Positions 9,566 to 17,636 of a stretch of 48,574 nucleotides of DNA are shown here, in pieces. Below the pieces are notes generated by a model. It did no database searches and was not told the DNA's origin. It worked only from the letters and a program-made list of their open reading frames with translations. Numbering within the stretch: the first letter of the stretch is position 1; each line of letters begins with the position of its first letter. The stretch covers positions 1-48,574 of the forward strand of contig NZ_BPQD01000045.1 in assembly GCF_022179065.1 (NCBI RefSeq), in the 5' to 3' direction. The translations under genes and the position numbers were made by a program. The DNA is from Methylobacterium adhaesivum. Its GTDB lineage: Bacteria > Pseudomonadota > Alphaproteobacteria > Rhizobiales > Beijerinckiaceae.

Positions 9566-9937
9566 CTACTGGGCCGGCAGGAGATCGAGGACCGTCTCGG
9601 AAGGCCGGCACAGGCGCGTGCCCTTCGGGGTCACCACGATCGGCCGGTTGAGCAGGATCGGGTACGCGGCGATGGCGTCCAGAAGCTGTTCGTCCGTCAC
9701 GCCGGGGTCGGCGAGGCCGAGTTCGGCGTAAGGCGTCCCCTTCTGGCGTACGAGGTCGCGAATCGTGACCCCGGCCCGCTCCGCGAGCCGGCGCACCATG
9801 AGCCGCGTCGGCGGCGACGTGAGGTAGTCGACGAGGTGCGGCTCGATGCCGGCGTTGCGGATGAGGGCCAGGACGTTGCGGGACGTGCCGCAATCGCGGT
9901 TGTGGTAAATCACGACATCAATCGCGCGATCAGGCAT
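9566..9937 (-). CDS. arsC: ArsC arsenate reductase, cut short by an amber codon
   Basis: A glutaredoxin-linked ArsC of 123 residues. Catalytic Cys16 is in HNRDCGTSRN, and the family arginines are present (LIRN, and KGTRLCRPSE near the end). Homologues are usually about 140 residues. Here a TAG at 9566-9568 stops the frame after LLPAQ. The same frame then continues without a gap as GAFVKEDGEPVVDAQGHRVATA to a TGA at 9497, which reads like the normal ArsC tail. A CAG-to-TAG change is the simplest explanation. All known active-site residues lie before the stop, so activity may survive. The start overlaps arsR by 8 nt. A sequencing error is the main alternative. Confidence 0.85.
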   Translation of the reverse strand: MPDRAIDVVIYHNRDCGTSRNVLALIRNAGIEPHLVDYLTSPPTRLMVRRLAERAGVTIRDLVRQKGTPYAELGLADPGVTDEQLLDAIAAYPILLNRPIVVTPKGTRLCRPSETVLDLLPAQ

Positions 9938-10289
9938 GGGCGGTCTCTCCGGCGGGGGTGCAGCAGGCGGACAGGGCGGCGACGGCCGGGGCGCAGACCT
10001 CCGGGCGGCCCTGACAGCAATCGCGCATCAGGAACGCGATGAGGCCGGAGAGGGCCGGATAGACGGCGCTGTAGATGATCGACCGGCCCTCGCGCCGGGA
10101 CTGGATCAGGCCGGCGTGATCGAGTTCCTTGAGGTGGAACGACAGATTCGAGGTCGAGACCTCGACGGCATTGGCCAGCACCCCGGCGGCCAGACCGTCC
10201 GGCCCGGCGGTGACGAGGTGGCGCACGATCCGAAGCCGATGTTCCTGGGCCATCGCCGCGAAGGCGGCCAAGGCTTGCCGTTCGTCCAT
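9930..10289 (-). CDS. arsR: ArsR arsenite-responsive repressor
   Basis: A 119-residue winged-helix repressor of the ArsR/SmtB family. The DNA-recognition helix is in VSTSNLSFHLKELDHAG. It lacks the ELCVC metal site of plasmid R773 ArsR. Instead, cysteines cluster at the C-terminus: Cys91, Cys92 and Cys99, plus Cys109 and Cys110. This layout resembles the C-terminal arsenite site described for Acidithiobacillus ferrooxidans ArsR. It is the first gene of the leftward arsR-arsC-arsB unit and is divergent from arsH. It should bind the AT-rich intergenic DNA just upstream and release on arsenite. Confidence 0.93.
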   Translation of the reverse strand: MDERQALAAFAAMAQEHRLRIVRHLVTAGPDGLAAGVLANAVEVSTSNLSFHLKELDHAGLIQSRREGRSIIYSAVYPALSGLIAFLMRDCCQGRPEVCAPAVAALSACCTPAGETAHA

Positions 10290-10339
10290 CTCGGCTCCAA
10301 TATATCAACGTTTCTTGAAATATAGAGGAATGCGACCGC
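10290..10339. promoter_or_regulatory. Divergent arsR/arsH promoter with likely ArsR operator
   Basis: The 50-nt gap between arsR and arsH is strikingly AT-rich for this genome. It contains an imperfect inverted repeat: TATCAA at 10303-10308 and TTGAAATA at 10315-10322, separated by 6 nt. ArsR operators commonly have ATCAA-type half-sites of this form. Position between the repressor gene and arsH supports control of both directions. Exact -10 and -35 elements are not assigned. Confidence 0.55.
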
Positions 10340-11086
10340 GTGGACAAGCCGAGACAGCCTTTCACCGACGGGATGCCGAACCTGAGCGAGGGCCATTTCG
10401 CGGTGCCGACCGCGGATCACCTCGTTCCCGGGGACCGCATCCGGCACGCCCCGCGCTTCCTGATCCTCTACGGCTCGCTGCGGCCGCGATCGTTCAGCCG
10501 GTTCCTGGCCTACGAGGCGGCGCGCCTCCTGGAGGCCATGGGTGGCGAGGTCCGGATCTACGACGCCCACGGTCTGCCGCTCCCCGACGACGCGACGGCC
10601 GACCATCCCAAGGTCCAAGAGCTGCGCGACCTCTCGGTATGGTCGGAAGGCCATGTCTGGGTGAGCCCCGAACGTCATGGCGCCATGACCGGTGTGATGA
10701 AGAGCCAGATCGACTGGCTTCCCCTCTCGGAGGGCTCGGTCCGTCCGACGCAGGGGCGGACCCTGGCCGTCATGCAGGTCTCCGGTGGTTCGCAGTCGTT
10801 CAACGCCGTGAACGGCCTGCGCATCCTCGGACGCTGGATGCGGATGATCACCATCCCGAACCAGTCGTCGGTGCCGATGGCCTACAAGGCGTTCGACGAG
10901 GCGGGGCGGATGAAGCCGGGTCCGCTCTACGACCGGGTGGTCGATGTCTGCGAGGAACTGTTCAAGTTCACCCTGCTGACCCGCGAGAACGCCGGCTACC
11001 TCGTCGATCGCTATTCCGAGCGCAACGAGCGTGAGCCGGAGCGATTGGCGGCCGTGGCGGGCGATATCGGGTTCGTGAAGCGGTAG
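10340..11086 (+). CDS. arsH: ArsH NADPH-dependent FMN reductase
   Basis: A 248-residue flavoprotein of the ArsH group of NADPH-dependent FMN reductases. The FMN phosphate-binding loop is [20 protein letters not shown] near residue 44. Other family motifs are [20 protein letters not shown] and [12 protein letters not shown]. ArsH oxidises trivalent organoarsenicals and contributes to redox resistance, in the cytoplasm. GTG at 10340 gives the longest reading; ATG at 10373 (MPNLSEGHF) is an alternative that resembles shorter homologues. It is divergent from arsR and probably shares its operator. Confidence 0.93.
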   Translation: MDKPRQPFTDGMPNLSEGHFAVPTADHLVPGDRIRHAPRFLILYGSLRPRSFSRFLAYEAARLLEAMGGEVRIYDAHGLPLPDDATADHPKVQELRDLSVWSEGHVWVSPERHGAMTGVMKSQIDWLPLSEGSVRPTQGRTLAVMQVSGGSQSFNAVNGLRILGRWMRMITIPNQSSVPMAYKAFDEAGRMKPGPLYDRVVDVCEELFKFTLLTRENAGYLVDRYSERNEREPERLAAVAGDIGFVKR

Positions 11087-11174
11087 CCCGACGTGACGGC
11101 GCCGCGCGTGCGGGAGGCGATGGTTCGCGCCATTCGGGGGCTCTGTTCGATGTATCGAAGCGCCCGCTGGGGTC

Positions 11175-12611
11175 TCAGGTCCCGATCGAGCGGACTTGCG
11201 GGCACGCGGCGTTCTCGCCGTCGATCCGCAAGCGGATCTCGGCCCGCAGGCCGCGCCCGCCCTCGCCGCTGGCGAGGGTGACCACCGCGCCGAGGTGCTC
11301 GGAGAAGGCGCGGACGATGGCGAGCCCGAGGCCGCTGCCCTCCGTGTCGCGGCCGGCATCGAGACGGTGAAACCGTTCGAACACCCGCTCGCGCTCCGCT
11401 TCCGGGATGCCCGGGCCGTTATCCGCCACGGTGATGCGGACCTCGGCAGGGTCCGGCTCCTCCACCGACGCGACGGTGACCGCGACCTGACCGCCGGGAT
11501 CGGTGTAGCGCAGGGCATTGTCGATGAGGTTGCGCAGGATCTCCTCGAGGAGAAACGGCTCGAGGGTGACGGAGGGCTGGCTCAGGGCCTCGAAGGACAG
11601 GTCGATGCCGCGCCGGAGCGCGAGGCCGGCGAAATCGGCTGCGGCGTCACGCGCCAAGCCGGCGACATCGATCGTGTCCGGTTTCGGGCGCCGGGCGGCG
11701 CCTTCCTCGATGGCCGCCAGCGTCAGAAGCTGGGCGATGAGATGATCGAGGCGATGGACGGCGGCATCGATATCGGCCCGCGAGACGGTCCAGGCGGTGC
11801 TCCCGGGGGAGTGGCGGTCGAGGAGGCTGAGATGCGCCTTCAGGATCGCCAGCGGTGTGCGCAGCTGGTGCGACGCATCGGCCGTGAACTCGCGCATCAC
11901 CGCCAGCGCGTGGTTGAGCTGCCGCAGCAGTTCGTTGAGGGCGCCGACCAGGGGCAGCGCCTCCTGCGGCACGCCCGCGACGGTGAAGGCCGGCACTGCG
12001 CCGCGGCCCTCGAACCGGCGCTGCTCGACCTCGCGGCGCAGGCGGTCGAGGGGCGTCAGGCCCATCTGCACGGCGAACCAGACGAGGAGGAGGCCGATGG
12101 CGGCGAGCGTCGAGCCCAGGATCGTCAGGGCGGTCAGCATCCGCCGCACCAGCAGGTCGCGGCCATGCGTGGTCTCGGCGACCTGCACAAGGGCGGTGTG
12201 GTTGGTGACGTAGATCGGCTTGACCATGAGCCCGATGCGTACGCGCTGGCCGAGAAACACGCCGTCGCGATACGCCAGGGTTTCCGGCGGCGGCAGCGTC
12301 GCCGGCAGGCCGAGGTCCTTGTAGCCGGTCACGAAGTCCCCGTCGGCGGTGACGTTGTAGAAGATGCTGTCGCGCTCGGAATTCGAGAGCATGCCGAAGG
12401 CCGCCGCCGGCATGTCTACGGTGACGCGGTCGTCCTGGACCGAGAGCCGCTCGACGATGGACAGGATCGAGCCAGCCAGCACCCGGTCGTAGGCCCTGGT
12501 CACGAAGGCGTCCACGAACCAAGTGCCGCCGGCCGCGAGCGTCAGGGCGAGGGCGGCCATGGGAATGAGGAGATAGGCGGCGATCCGTAGACGCAGGGAG
12601 CGGATGCTCAC
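11175..12611 (-). CDS. TctE/QseC-like sensor histidine kinase
   Basis: A 478-residue membrane kinase. Transmembrane helix 1 is at about 8-30, a periplasmic sensor of the 2CSK_N kind at about 31-155 and helix 2 at about 158-182. A linker and dimerisation domain with phospho-acceptor His248 (EFTADASHQLRTPLAIL) follow. The ATPase has N box EEILRNLIDNALRYT, G1 DNGPGIP and G2 GSGLGLAIV. It is complete and looks active. The start is GTG at 12611, overlapping the regulator stop by 4 nt. The pair is divergent from the importer that starts at 13444, as TctDE-type systems often are from the transporter they control, so a role in sensing that substrate is likely. Confidence 0.92.
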   Translation of the reverse strand: MSIRSLRLRIAAYLLIPMAALALTLAAGGTWFVDAFVTRAYDRVLAGSILSIVERLSVQDDRVTVDMPAAAFGMLSNSERDSIFYNVTADGDFVTGYKDLGLPATLPPPETLAYRDGVFLGQRVRIGLMVKPIYVTNHTALVQVAETTHGRDLLVRRMLTALTILGSTLAAIGLLLVWFAVQMGLTPLDRLRREVEQRRFEGRGAVPAFTVAGVPQEALPLVGALNELLRQLNHALAVMREFTADASHQLRTPLAILKAHLSLLDRHSPGSTAWTVSRADIDAAVHRLDHLIAQLLTLAAIEEGAARRPKPDTIDVAGLARDAAADFAGLALRRGIDLSFEALSQPSVTLEPFLLEEILRNLIDNALRYTDPGGQVAVTVASVEEPDPAEVRITVADNGPGIPEAERERVFERFHRLDAGRDTEGSGLGLAIVRAFSEHLGAVVTLASGEGGRGLRAEIRLRIDGENAACPQVRSIGT

Positions 12612-13291
12612 CGGGTTTCCCCGGGCGGCCCGGGCTCCATGAGGTAGCCGAGCCCGCGCAGGGTCACGATACGCGGGCCGGTCTCGCCGAAGTGCCGGCG
12701 CAGGCGCGCAACGTAGACCTCCACGGCGTTGGGCGTGATCTCCTCGTCGTAGCCGAACACCTCCGCCGTCAGGCGCTCCTTGGAGACGACGCGGCCGACC
12801 CGGGTGATGAGGGATTCGAGGATCGCCATCTCGCGCTTGCGCAGGGGCAGGACCCGGCCGGCGAGCGTCGCGACCTGGCCCGAGCGGTCGTAGACGAGCT
12901 CGGCGCAGGTCAGGATCGGATCGGGCTGGCCGACGCCGCGCCGGACGAGGGCCCGCACCCGCGCCTCGAGTTCGGCCGGATCGAAGGGCTTGGCGAGGTA
13001 GTCGTCGGCCCCGAGATCGAGGCCCGTGACCCGGTCGGCCACCGCCGACCGAGCCGTCAGGATCATCACCGGCACCACGAGGCCGGCACGGCGGATGTCG
13101 CGCAGGACATCGAACCCGGACCCGTCGGGCAGTCCGAGATCGAGCACCACCAGGGCGTAGGATTCCTGGCGCAGCCAGGGGAGGACCTCCGCGCCCCGCG
13201 CCGCATGGTCGACGGCGAAGCCGCTGAGGCGCAGGGCGGCGACGATCCCGCGGGCGAGCGCGGCATCATCCTCCACGATGAGGATCCGCAT
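12608..13291 (-). CDS. OmpR-family response regulator (TctD-like)
   Basis: A 227-residue two-domain regulator. The receiver has acidic residues in ILIVEDDAALARG, phospho-acceptor Asp51 in VVLDLGLPDGSG, Thr in MILTAR and Lys in YLAKPF. The C-terminal winged helix (about 125-220) has LPLRKREMAILESL and VEVYVARLRRHFG. It is partnered with the kinase whose start overlaps its stop. About 150 nt separate it from the divergent binding-protein gene, so it probably autoregulates and controls the importer from this shared region. Confidence 0.93.
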   Translation of the reverse strand: MRILIVEDDAALARGIVAALRLSGFAVDHAARGAEVLPWLRQESYALVVLDLGLPDGSGFDVLRDIRRAGLVVPVMILTARSAVADRVTGLDLGADDYLAKPFDPAELEARVRALVRRGVGQPDPILTCAELVYDRSGQVATLAGRVLPLRKREMAILESLITRVGRVVSKERLTAEVFGYDEEITPNAVEVYVARLRRHFGETGPRIVTLRGLGYLMEPGPPGETR

Positions 13292-13443
13292 GGATGGCCC
13301 CGATTTCCCCGACGGCCGCGACGCCGGCCATGAATTATGTTTCTCGACGCGGCGGCGGCCGTGTCAGGATGATGCAAGGTCCCGTGGGTACCGTAAGTGT
13401 CGACAGGTGTGCAACGAGACACACCATCGCCCGGGAGGATACC

Positions 13444-14541
13444 ATGAACAAGCGGCTCGCATTGTCGCTCGCGCTATCGATACTTGGCTTCGTCGCTCCG
13501 GCTCAGGCTCAAACGCCGGTGCCACCCGGTTATCCGGCGGGTTATGCCGAGTTGATCGAGGCCGCGAACAAGGAAGGTGCGCTGTCGATCTATTCGACCG
13601 CCGACGCGGCCGAGGTTTCCGAGCTTCTCACCCAGTTCAGGGCTCTCTATCCGAAGCTGAAGGTCGAGTACGCCGATCAGAATTCTACGGAACTCTATAG
13701 TCGCTACGTGGCGGAGGCCGCCGCCGGCGCGACGGCCGACCTGATCTGGTCCTCTGCGATGGACCTGCAGATCAAGCTCGTCAACGACGGCTACGCAATG
13801 ACCTACGCCTCCCCGGAGAAGAGCGCGCTGCCCGAATGGGCGAAGTGGAAGGACCAGGCCTACGGCACCACCGCCGAGCCGATCGTCTTCGCCTACAACA
13901 GGCGCCTCGTGCCCGAAGCGGAGGTGCCGCGCAGCCATGCCGACTTTGCCAAGCTCCTGGCGGCGCAGCCGGACGCCCTGAAGGGCAAGGTGACCTCCTA
14001 CGATCCGGAACGCTCGGGCGTCGGCTTTCTGTACATCACCCAGGACGTACAGATCAGCCCGTCGACGACCTGGGACACGGTCAAGGCGATGGGGAAGGCG
14101 AACGCGAAGTTCTATACCTCCACCGGCGCGATGATCGAACGCGTGGTCTCGGGCGAGCACACCCTGGCCTACAACATGATCGGTTCCTACGTCCTCCAGC
14201 GCAACCGCAAGGATCCGAACCTCAGCTTCGTCCTGCCGAAGGACTACACCCAGGTGATGTCGCGCATCGCCTTCGTCTCGGCCAAGGCCAAGCACCCGGC
14301 CAGTGCCAAGCTGTTCCTCGACTTTATCCTCTCCAAGGCCGGTCAGGTCGAGCTCGCGCGCCACGCCATGACGTCGGTGCGCGACGACCTGCAGGAGACC
14401 CACGGGATCAGGAGCCTTCCGGGCGCCACGGAAGTCACCCTGAAGCCGATCCGCGTCGGGCCCGAGCTTCTGGCCTACCTCGACCAGATTACCCGGCTGC
14501 GCTTCCTCAAGCAGTGGCAGCGCGCCCTGGCGGCGAACTGA
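13444..14541 (+). CDS. Periplasmic ABC importer binding protein
   Basis: A 365-residue extracellular solute-binding protein with a Sec signal peptide (MNKRLALSLALSILGF, cleavage after AQA). The mature start resembles the ferric-iron/2-aminoethylphosphonate/phosphoglycerate class: EGALSIYSTADAAEVSELL, ATADLIWSSAMD, TSYDPERSGVGFLY and LDFILSKAGQ. The adjacent Tyr-Tyr iron ligands typical of FbpA are not seen (NMIGSYVLQ at the usual place), so the ligand is open. An anion or phosphorylated compound is as likely as iron. ATG at 13444 is set by GGGAGG at about 13434 and the signal peptide; an upstream in-frame ATG lacks these. It is the first gene of a three-gene importer operon. Confidence 0.9.
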   Translation: MNKRLALSLALSILGFVAPAQAQTPVPPGYPAGYAELIEAANKEGALSIYSTADAAEVSELLTQFRALYPKLKVEYADQNSTELYSRYVAEAAAGATADLIWSSAMDLQIKLVNDGYAMTYASPEKSALPEWAKWKDQAYGTTAEPIVFAYNRRLVPEAEVPRSHADFAKLLAAQPDALKGKVTSYDPERSGVGFLYITQDVQISPSTTWDTVKAMGKANAKFYTSTGAMIERVVSGEHTLAYNMIGSYVLQRNRKDPNLSFVLPKDYTQVMSRIAFVSAKAKHPASAKLFLDFILSKAGQVELARHAMTSVRDDLQETHGIRSLPGATEVTLKPIRVGPELLAYLDQITRLRFLKQWQRALAAN

Positions 14542-14544
14542 GCG

Positions 14545-16215
14545 ATGCCCCGCGCCTTCCGCATCGCGGTCGTCCTCATCACCGCGCTCCTGATCCTCGG
14601 CCCCGTGGGGCTGGTGGTCTACCAGAGCTTCCTCAGCGGGCCGTTCTTCCAGCCCAACAGCACGCTGACGACGCAGGCCTACGAATTCGTCCTCTTCGAG
14701 GAGGAGGACTTTCGCGAGGCGTTCGTGAATTCGGCGATTATCGCCGTCGGCATGACCGCCATCGCGGTGCCGCTGGGCTGCATGATGGCCTTCCTGCTGG
14801 TGCGCACCGACCTGCCGGGCAAGCGCTTCATCGAGCCCCTCGTGCTGGTGCCGATGTTCGTCTCCTCCGTGGTGCTCGCCTTCGGCTTCGTCGTGGCGCT
14901 GGGTCCCGTCGGCCTCGTCAGCCTCTGGGTGAAGAGTTTCACGGGGAGCATCCCCTGGTACCTCTACTCCAAGACCTCGCTGATCCTGATCGCGGGCCTC
15001 ACGCACGTGCCGCACGTGTTCCTCTACGCGTCCTCGGCGCTGCGCTCGCTCGGCTCGGATGTGGAGGAGGCGGCCCGCTCGGCCGGCGCCGGTCCCTTGC
15101 GGGTCGCCATGACGGTGAGCCTGCCGATGATCATGCCGAGCATCCTCTACGCCTCGGTGCTGGTGTTCTTCCTCGGCTTCGAGCTGTTCGGCCTGCCCCT
15201 GGTGCTGGGCGACCCCGAGCGCATCCTCGTGCTGGCGACCTACCTCTACAAGCTCACGAACAAGCTCGGCACCCCGTCCTACGACCTGATGGCGGTGGTG
15301 GTGGTGTCGATCATCTTCGTGACGCTGCCCCTGGTCTACACCCAGCGCAAACTGCTCGCCGCCGCCAGCCGCTACGTCGCGGTGAAGGGTAAGGCGAGCG
15401 CACAGCGCCCGCTCGCCATCGGCGCCTGGCGCTGGCCGGCCCTCGGGTTGATCGTGGCTTGGCTCGGCGTCACCGTGGTGATTCCCGTCACCGCCCTCGT
15501 GCTGCGCTCGTTCCTCGCCTCCTGGGGCGAAGGCGTCGGCATCTGGGAGAACCTGACGACGGCGCATTTCCGCGAACTGATGGACTACCCCAACCTCGTG
15601 CGGGGCATCGTCAACACCCTACTCATCGCCACCGTCGGCGGCGCGCTGTCGGTCGGCTTCTACGCCCTCGTCAACCTCGCCCTGCACCGCTGGCGCTCGC
15701 GCTGGACGGCGGTCCTCGACTACCTCGTGCTGGTGCCGCGCGCCATGCCGGGGCTGATCGCCGGCCTCGCGATGTTCTGGCTGTTCCTGTTCACGCCGGT
15801 CCTGCAGCCCTTCCGCCAGACCCTGTTCAGCCTGTGGCTCGCCTACACGCTGGTCTGGCTCGCCTACGGCATGCGCCTCGTCAGCGCCTCCCTGTTGCAG
15901 ATCGGCCCCGAACTGGAGGAGGCGGGCCGGGTCTCCGGCGCGCGTCCCGCCCAGGTCAGCCGCGACATCACCCTGCCGCTGATCAAGGCCGGTCTGATCG
16001 GCTCCTGGGTGCTGATTTTCGTGACCTTCGTGCGCGAGTACTCCACCGGCGTCTACCTCCTCAGCCCCGGCACGGAGGTCATCGGCTCGCTCCTGGTTTC
16101 CCTCTGGGGCACCGGCGCCGTCGACCTCGTCACCGCCCTGTCCACCGTCAACCTCGCCCTGATCCTCGTCGGCCTCGGCCTGATGTTCGCACTCGGGAAC
16201 AAGCGTCATGCCTAA
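14545..16215 (+). CDS. Fused double-module ABC importer permease
   Basis: A 556-residue inner-membrane permease with two tandem transport modules, as in FbpB- and PhnU/V-like proteins. About 12 hydrophobic segments are visible. Each half has an ATPase-docking EAA loop: EEAARSAGAGPLRVAMTVSL near 175 and EEAGRVSGARPAQVSRDITL near 455. The gene starts 3 nt after the binding-protein stop and overlaps the ATPase gene by 8 nt, so all three are translated together. Substrate is not evident from sequence. Confidence 0.92.
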   Translation: MPRAFRIAVVLITALLILGPVGLVVYQSFLSGPFFQPNSTLTTQAYEFVLFEEEDFREAFVNSAIIAVGMTAIAVPLGCMMAFLLVRTDLPGKRFIEPLVLVPMFVSSVVLAFGFVVALGPVGLVSLWVKSFTGSIPWYLYSKTSLILIAGLTHVPHVFLYASSALRSLGSDVEEAARSAGAGPLRVAMTVSLPMIMPSILYASVLVFFLGFELFGLPLVLGDPERILVLATYLYKLTNKLGTPSYDLMAVVVVSIIFVTLPLVYTQRKLLAAASRYVAVKGKASAQRPLAIGAWRWPALGLIVAWLGVTVVIPVTALVLRSFLASWGEGVGIWENLTTAHFRELMDYPNLVRGIVNTLLIATVGGALSVGFYALVNLALHRWRSRWTAVLDYLVLVPRAMPGLIAGLAMFWLFLFTPVLQPFRQTLFSLWLAYTLVWLAYGMRLVSASLLQIGPELEEAGRVSGARPAQVSRDITLPLIKAGLIGSWVLIFVTFVREYSTGVYLLSPGTEVIGSLLVSLWGTGAVDLVTALSTVNLALILVGLGLMFALGNKRHA

Positions 16216-17266
16216 GCTCGTCATCGAAGACCTTCATCTCCGTTACGGCTCCGTCGAGGTCCTCAAGGGCATCGATGCCCGCTTCGAGGAAGGCTCCGTG
16301 GTCTGCCTCCTCGGGCGATCGGGCAGCGGCAAGACCACGCTCCTGCGCTCGATCGCCGGCCTCGAGGAGCCGTCCCACGGGGCGATCCGCATCGACGGCC
16401 GCGCGGTCTTCGACGCGGGCGCGAAGGTCAACTTGCCGCCGGAGCGGCGCGACCTCGGCTTCGTGTTCCAGTCCTACGCCCTGTGGCCCCACCGCACCGT
16501 GTTCGAGAATGTCGCCTACGGCCTGCGCCTGCGCGGCACCGACAAGGCCGGCATTGGCACCAAGGTGCAGGCGGCCCTCGACGGCGTCGGACTCGGGGCC
16601 CTGGGCGAGCGTTATCCGTCCCAGCTCTCCGGCGGGCAGCAGCAGCGCGTCGCCATCGCCCGGGCCCTCGTCTACGAGCCGCCGGTGATCCTCCTCGACG
16701 AGCCGCTCTCGAACCTCGACGCCAAGCTGCGCGAAGAGGCCCGGATCTGGATTCGCGCCCTGATCAAGCGGCTCGGCATCACGGCGGTGTTTGTTACCCA
16801 CGATCAGAGCGAGGCGCTGGCCATCGCCGACCAGATCGTGCTCCTCGACGGCGGCCGCCTGATCCAGTCCGGCACGCCGGAGGAGCTCTACGAGCGCCCC
16901 GCCACCCTGTTCGCCTCCGAGTTCATGGGCACCAACAACACCCTGAGCGTCGCCGTGGCGGAGCGCCGAGCCGGGCGTGCCCGGGTGACCCTCGGCCAGC
17001 ACAGTCTCTGGGGCACGGACCGGGCCGAGAGCGGCACGGCCAAGGGCGACGCCAAGGGAGTGATCCGGATCGAGGCCGTGCGCCTCGTCGACGGGGCGGG
17101 CGAGAACCGGGTGCCGGTCGAGTACGAGACCTCGATCTACCTCGGCAATCAGTTCGAGCACCTGTTCCGCTGCGGCGGTCAGAGCCTGCGCGTCCTCTCG
17201 CAGCAGCGGGTGGGGCCCGGCACGCACTGGGTGGAATGCCCGCCGGACAAGCTCTGGGTGTTCTGA
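16208..17266 (+). CDS. ABC importer ATPase
   Basis: A 352-residue nucleotide-binding subunit of the CysA/FbpC/PotA class. Walker A is GRSGSGKTT at about 37-45, the Q loop is in VFQSYALWPH, the signature is LSGGQQQR, Walker B is VILLDEPLSNLD and the H loop is FVTHDQSEA. The last 110 residues form a TOBE-like regulatory domain (MGTNNTLSVAVAERR and onward). It powers the permease encoded immediately upstream, whose stop it overlaps. No other ABC partners are nearby. Confidence 0.94.
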   Translation: MPKLVIEDLHLRYGSVEVLKGIDARFEEGSVVCLLGRSGSGKTTLLRSIAGLEEPSHGAIRIDGRAVFDAGAKVNLPPERRDLGFVFQSYALWPHRTVFENVAYGLRLRGTDKAGIGTKVQAALDGVGLGALGERYPSQLSGGQQQRVAIARALVYEPPVILLDEPLSNLDAKLREEARIWIRALIKRLGITAVFVTHDQSEALAIADQIVLLDGGRLIQSGTPEELYERPATLFASEFMGTNNTLSVAVAERRAGRARVTLGQHSLWGTDRAESGTAKGDAKGVIRIEAVRLVDGAGENRVPVEYETSIYLGNQFEHLFRCGGQSLRVLSQQRVGPGTHWVECPPDKLWVF

Positions 17267-17636
17267 ACGGCCGGACGCCGCGTCGACCGCGCGCGGCGTC
17301 CCACCCGGTCACGGCCATCGACGGGCCAGACGAAGCCAGGAACGATCCGCCGGCCCACGCCGCGTGGAAACCCTCCCCCGTGGATCCCTTCCAAGACAAT
17401 CGGCCACGGGAACCATTGTGATAAACTTGTGCTACGGCGGGCAAATTCAACTTTTGTCGGCAGACTATTGTTGATATTTGCACAAATGGATGACTAATTT
17501 GTTCGTAGTCATGACAAATCACAAAATTCTACGCGATTTGATTTTAGTAGAAAGCTAGATTCGGACGCTGTGCTGCCAGTCATCATGTAAAAGAACGTTT
17601 TTATTTAAATAATAAAAAATCTCGGGGGAGATAGGC
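17267..17636 (+). promoter_or_regulatory. AT-rich promoter and leader of the porin gene
   Basis: 370 nt without a gene. The first 130 nt are GC-rich like the surroundings; from about 17410 the DNA turns AT-rich up to the porin start. It contains an inverted repeat ATGACT (17490-17495) / AGTCAT (17507-17512). The ribosome-binding site GGGGGAG is at about 17624-17630, 6 nt before the GTG start. Such a long leader suggests post-transcriptional or multi-factor control of the porin, but no specific regulator site is identified. Confidence 0.5.

Noticed and set aside
13474-15567. 697-codon minus-strand frame opposite the importer genes
   Set aside because: His/Arg/Glu/Gly-rich shadow sequence with no domain; the plus strand encodes a signal peptide protein and a permease with EAA loops.
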